Assembly: GCA_945897465.1 (NCBI GenBank)
Contig: CAMDFK010000007.1
Coordinates: 62,001-126,000, forward strand
Reading direction: 5' to 3'
DNA length: 64,000 bases
Origin: Limnohabitans sp. Rim8
GTDB lineage: Bacteria > Pseudomonadota > Gammaproteobacteria > Burkholderiales > Burkholderiaceae_C
How positions within the stretch are numbered: the stretch's first letter is position 1; the number at the start of each line of letters is the position of its first letter. Under the pieces are notes generated by a model. The model was not told the origin of the DNA. It did no database searches and saw only the letters and a program-made list of their open reading frames with translations. The position numbers were made by a program, and so were the translations under genes. Below are positions 63,020 to 64,000 of the stretch, piece by piece.

Positions 63020-64000
63020 ATGAATTTTCAACTGCCAGCCCTGCGATGGTCCTTGTTGCCCGCAAAGATCCGAGGCATGTTCAACCTGAACGACCCCCGC
63101 TGGGGACGTGACGATGACAAATCTTCCGGTGATACGGGCAACAAGCCAACGGGCGATGTGCCACCGCCCGGGCCCAAGCCGGATTCTTGGCAGCCCCCCC
63201 CCGGCCGGAGCCCACAACAACAGCAAAGCGGACCGCCTGATTTGGACGAACTGTGGCGCGACTTCAACCGCAAGCTGGGTCAGATTTTTGGCGGCAAAGG
63301 CGGTGGCCAGCGCCCCCAAGGTCCTGGCGGCTCCGGTGGTGGTTCGGGCGGACCTGAAATCCCGGCCTTCATCAAGAACCTGGGCATTGGGGTCATCTTG
63401 GGCGGTGCCGTGCTGGTCTGGTTGGCCACAGGCTTTTTCATCGTGCAAGAAGGTCAGCAGGCCGTCATCACCCAGTTTGGCAAATACCACGCCACGGTGG
63501 GTGCGGGTTTCAACTGGCGCGTGCCCTACCCCGTTCAACGACATGAGTTGGTGTTCGTGACCCAGATCCGATCGGTCGACATTGGCCGTGACAACATCGT
63601 CAAGGCGACTGGCCTGCGTGAGTCAGCCATGTTGACCGAAGACGAGAACATTGTGGAGATCAAGTTCGCCGTGCAATACCGTTTGAACGATGCCCGCGCT
63701 TATTTGTTCGAAAGCCGTGATCCCACCATGGCCGTGGTGCAGGCGGCTGAAACCTCAGTTCGCGAGGTGGTGGGCAAAATGAAGATGGACTCGGCGCTGG
63801 CCGAAGAGCGCGACCAGATCGCGCCCCGCGTGCGTGAAAAGATGCAAGTCATCCTCGACCGCTACAAAGTGGGTATCGAGGTGGTTGGCATCAACTTGCA
63901 GCAAGGTGGTGTGCGTCCTCCCGAGCAGGTGCAGGCCGCTTTTGACGATGTGCTCAAAGCAGGTCAGGAGCGCGAACGCGCCAAGAACGAAGCGCAAGCG
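63020..64000 (+). CDS. hflK: HflK, modulator of FtsH protease, cut by the window edge
   Basis: 327 codons are present; the gene continues off the right end. A cytoplasmic Gly/Pro-rich N-terminus (MFNLNDPRWGRDDDK at about 20-34, then GPPDLDELWRDFNRKLGQIFGGKGGGQ), a membrane helix (about 120-142, NLGIGVILGGAVLVWLATGFFIVQ) and a prohibitin/SPFH domain start (EGQQAVITQFGKYHATVGAGFNWRVPYPVQRHE). HflK and HflC form the membrane complex that restrains FtsH. An ATG at 63077 (MFNLNDPRW) is an alternative start; I prefer 63020 but cannot decide. hflC should follow outside the window. Confidence 0.9.
   Translation, partial: MNFQLPALRWSLLPAKIRGMFNLNDPRWGRDDDKSSGDTGNKPTGDVPPPGPKPDSWQPPPGRSPQQQQSGPPDLDELWRDFNRKLGQIFGGKGGGQRPQGPGGSGGGSGGPEIPAFIKNLGIGVILGGAVLVWLATGFFIVQEGQQAVITQFGKYHATVGAGFNWRVPYPVQRHELVFVTQIRSVDIGRDNIVKATGLRESAMLTEDENIVEIKFAVQYRLNDARAYLFESRDPTMAVVQAAETSVREVVGKMKMDSALAEERDQIAPRVREKMQVILDRYKVGIEVVGINLQQGGVRPPEQVQAAFDDVLKAGQERERAKNEAQA

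Overview
The window is a gene-dense, GC-rich stretch of a betaproteobacterial chromosome, most likely Burkholderiales, family Comamonadaceae (Limnohabitans/Rhodoferax-like). This rests on gene content, not on a database search: a Bug-family (tripartite tricarboxylate) binding protein, a pyruvate dehydrogenase operon whose E3 carries its own lipoyl domain, the sucA-sucB-lpd-zapE order, and the ndk-rlmN-rodZ-ispG-hisS-yfgM-bamB-der-hfq-hflX-hflK block. I saw no rRNA, tRNA, CRISPR array, insertion sequence or prophage. Almost all DNA is coding and no gap exceeds about 260 bases.

Layout. 1-3.3 kb (minus strand): the folD 5' end, then a FixJ-type regulator and a membrane PAS-domain sensor kinase that diverge from the PDH genes. 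3.5-9.85 kb: aceE-aceF-lpdA. 9.9-13.7 kb: an MGMT-like protein, a possible small-RNA locus with a strong terminator, and a GbsR/MarR-type regulator leading into a cytochrome bd oxidase (cydAB). 13.7-20.4 kb: mixed accessory genes (oxygenase-like protein, EamA exporter, class II aldolase-like protein, ExoD-like protein, an OmpR/histidine-kinase pair, an RNase D-like exonuclease). 20.4-23.9 kb: a small aromatic-degradation unit (flavin monooxygenase, intradiol dioxygenase, FAH-family hydrolase). 24-37 kb: YlqF-type GTPase, HupE-like permease, LysR regulator with a divergent Tat-type nitroreductase-like lipoprotein, a RecQ-like helicase with a phosphoribosyltransferase-like tail, a CoA-transferase, a Bug protein, an MFS transporter, a VOC protein, an NlpC/P60 hydrolase and an isochorismatase-like hydrolase. 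37-45 kb: prpE, then the 2-oxoglutarate dehydrogenase genes sucA-sucB-lpd. 45-49 kb: zapE, two small genes and a DinG-family helicase in a tightly coupled run. 49-53.5 kb: bamD diverging from rluD, then scpB-rluB and ndk. 53.5-64 kb: the conserved rlmN to hflK block, with hflK cut by the window edge.

How the genes work together. Both 2-oxo acid dehydrogenase complexes are complete, each with its own E3, and prpE feeds propionyl-CoA; together with the quinol oxidase they make a central-carbon and respiration core. The two-component system facing aceE is a natural candidate regulator of PDH (inference). The last third is housekeeping: outer-membrane assembly, rRNA modification, chromosome segregation, isoprenoid synthesis, translation and membrane-protease control.

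Most noteworthy observations: (i) a REP-like palindromic repeat lies in frame inside the flexible linkers of both AceF and LpdA, encoding [10 protein letters not shown]-type peptides; (ii) a strong orphan terminator near 10.5 kb has no gene in front of it, suggesting a small RNA; (iii) the regulator ahead of cydAB looks leaderless, with an inverted repeat upstream of its -10; (iv) the RecQ-like helicase ends in what looks like a degenerate phosphoribosyltransferase domain; (v) unusual hairpins sit between genes of the 2-oxoglutarate dehydrogenase operon, and a duplicated mini-terminator lies before scpB.
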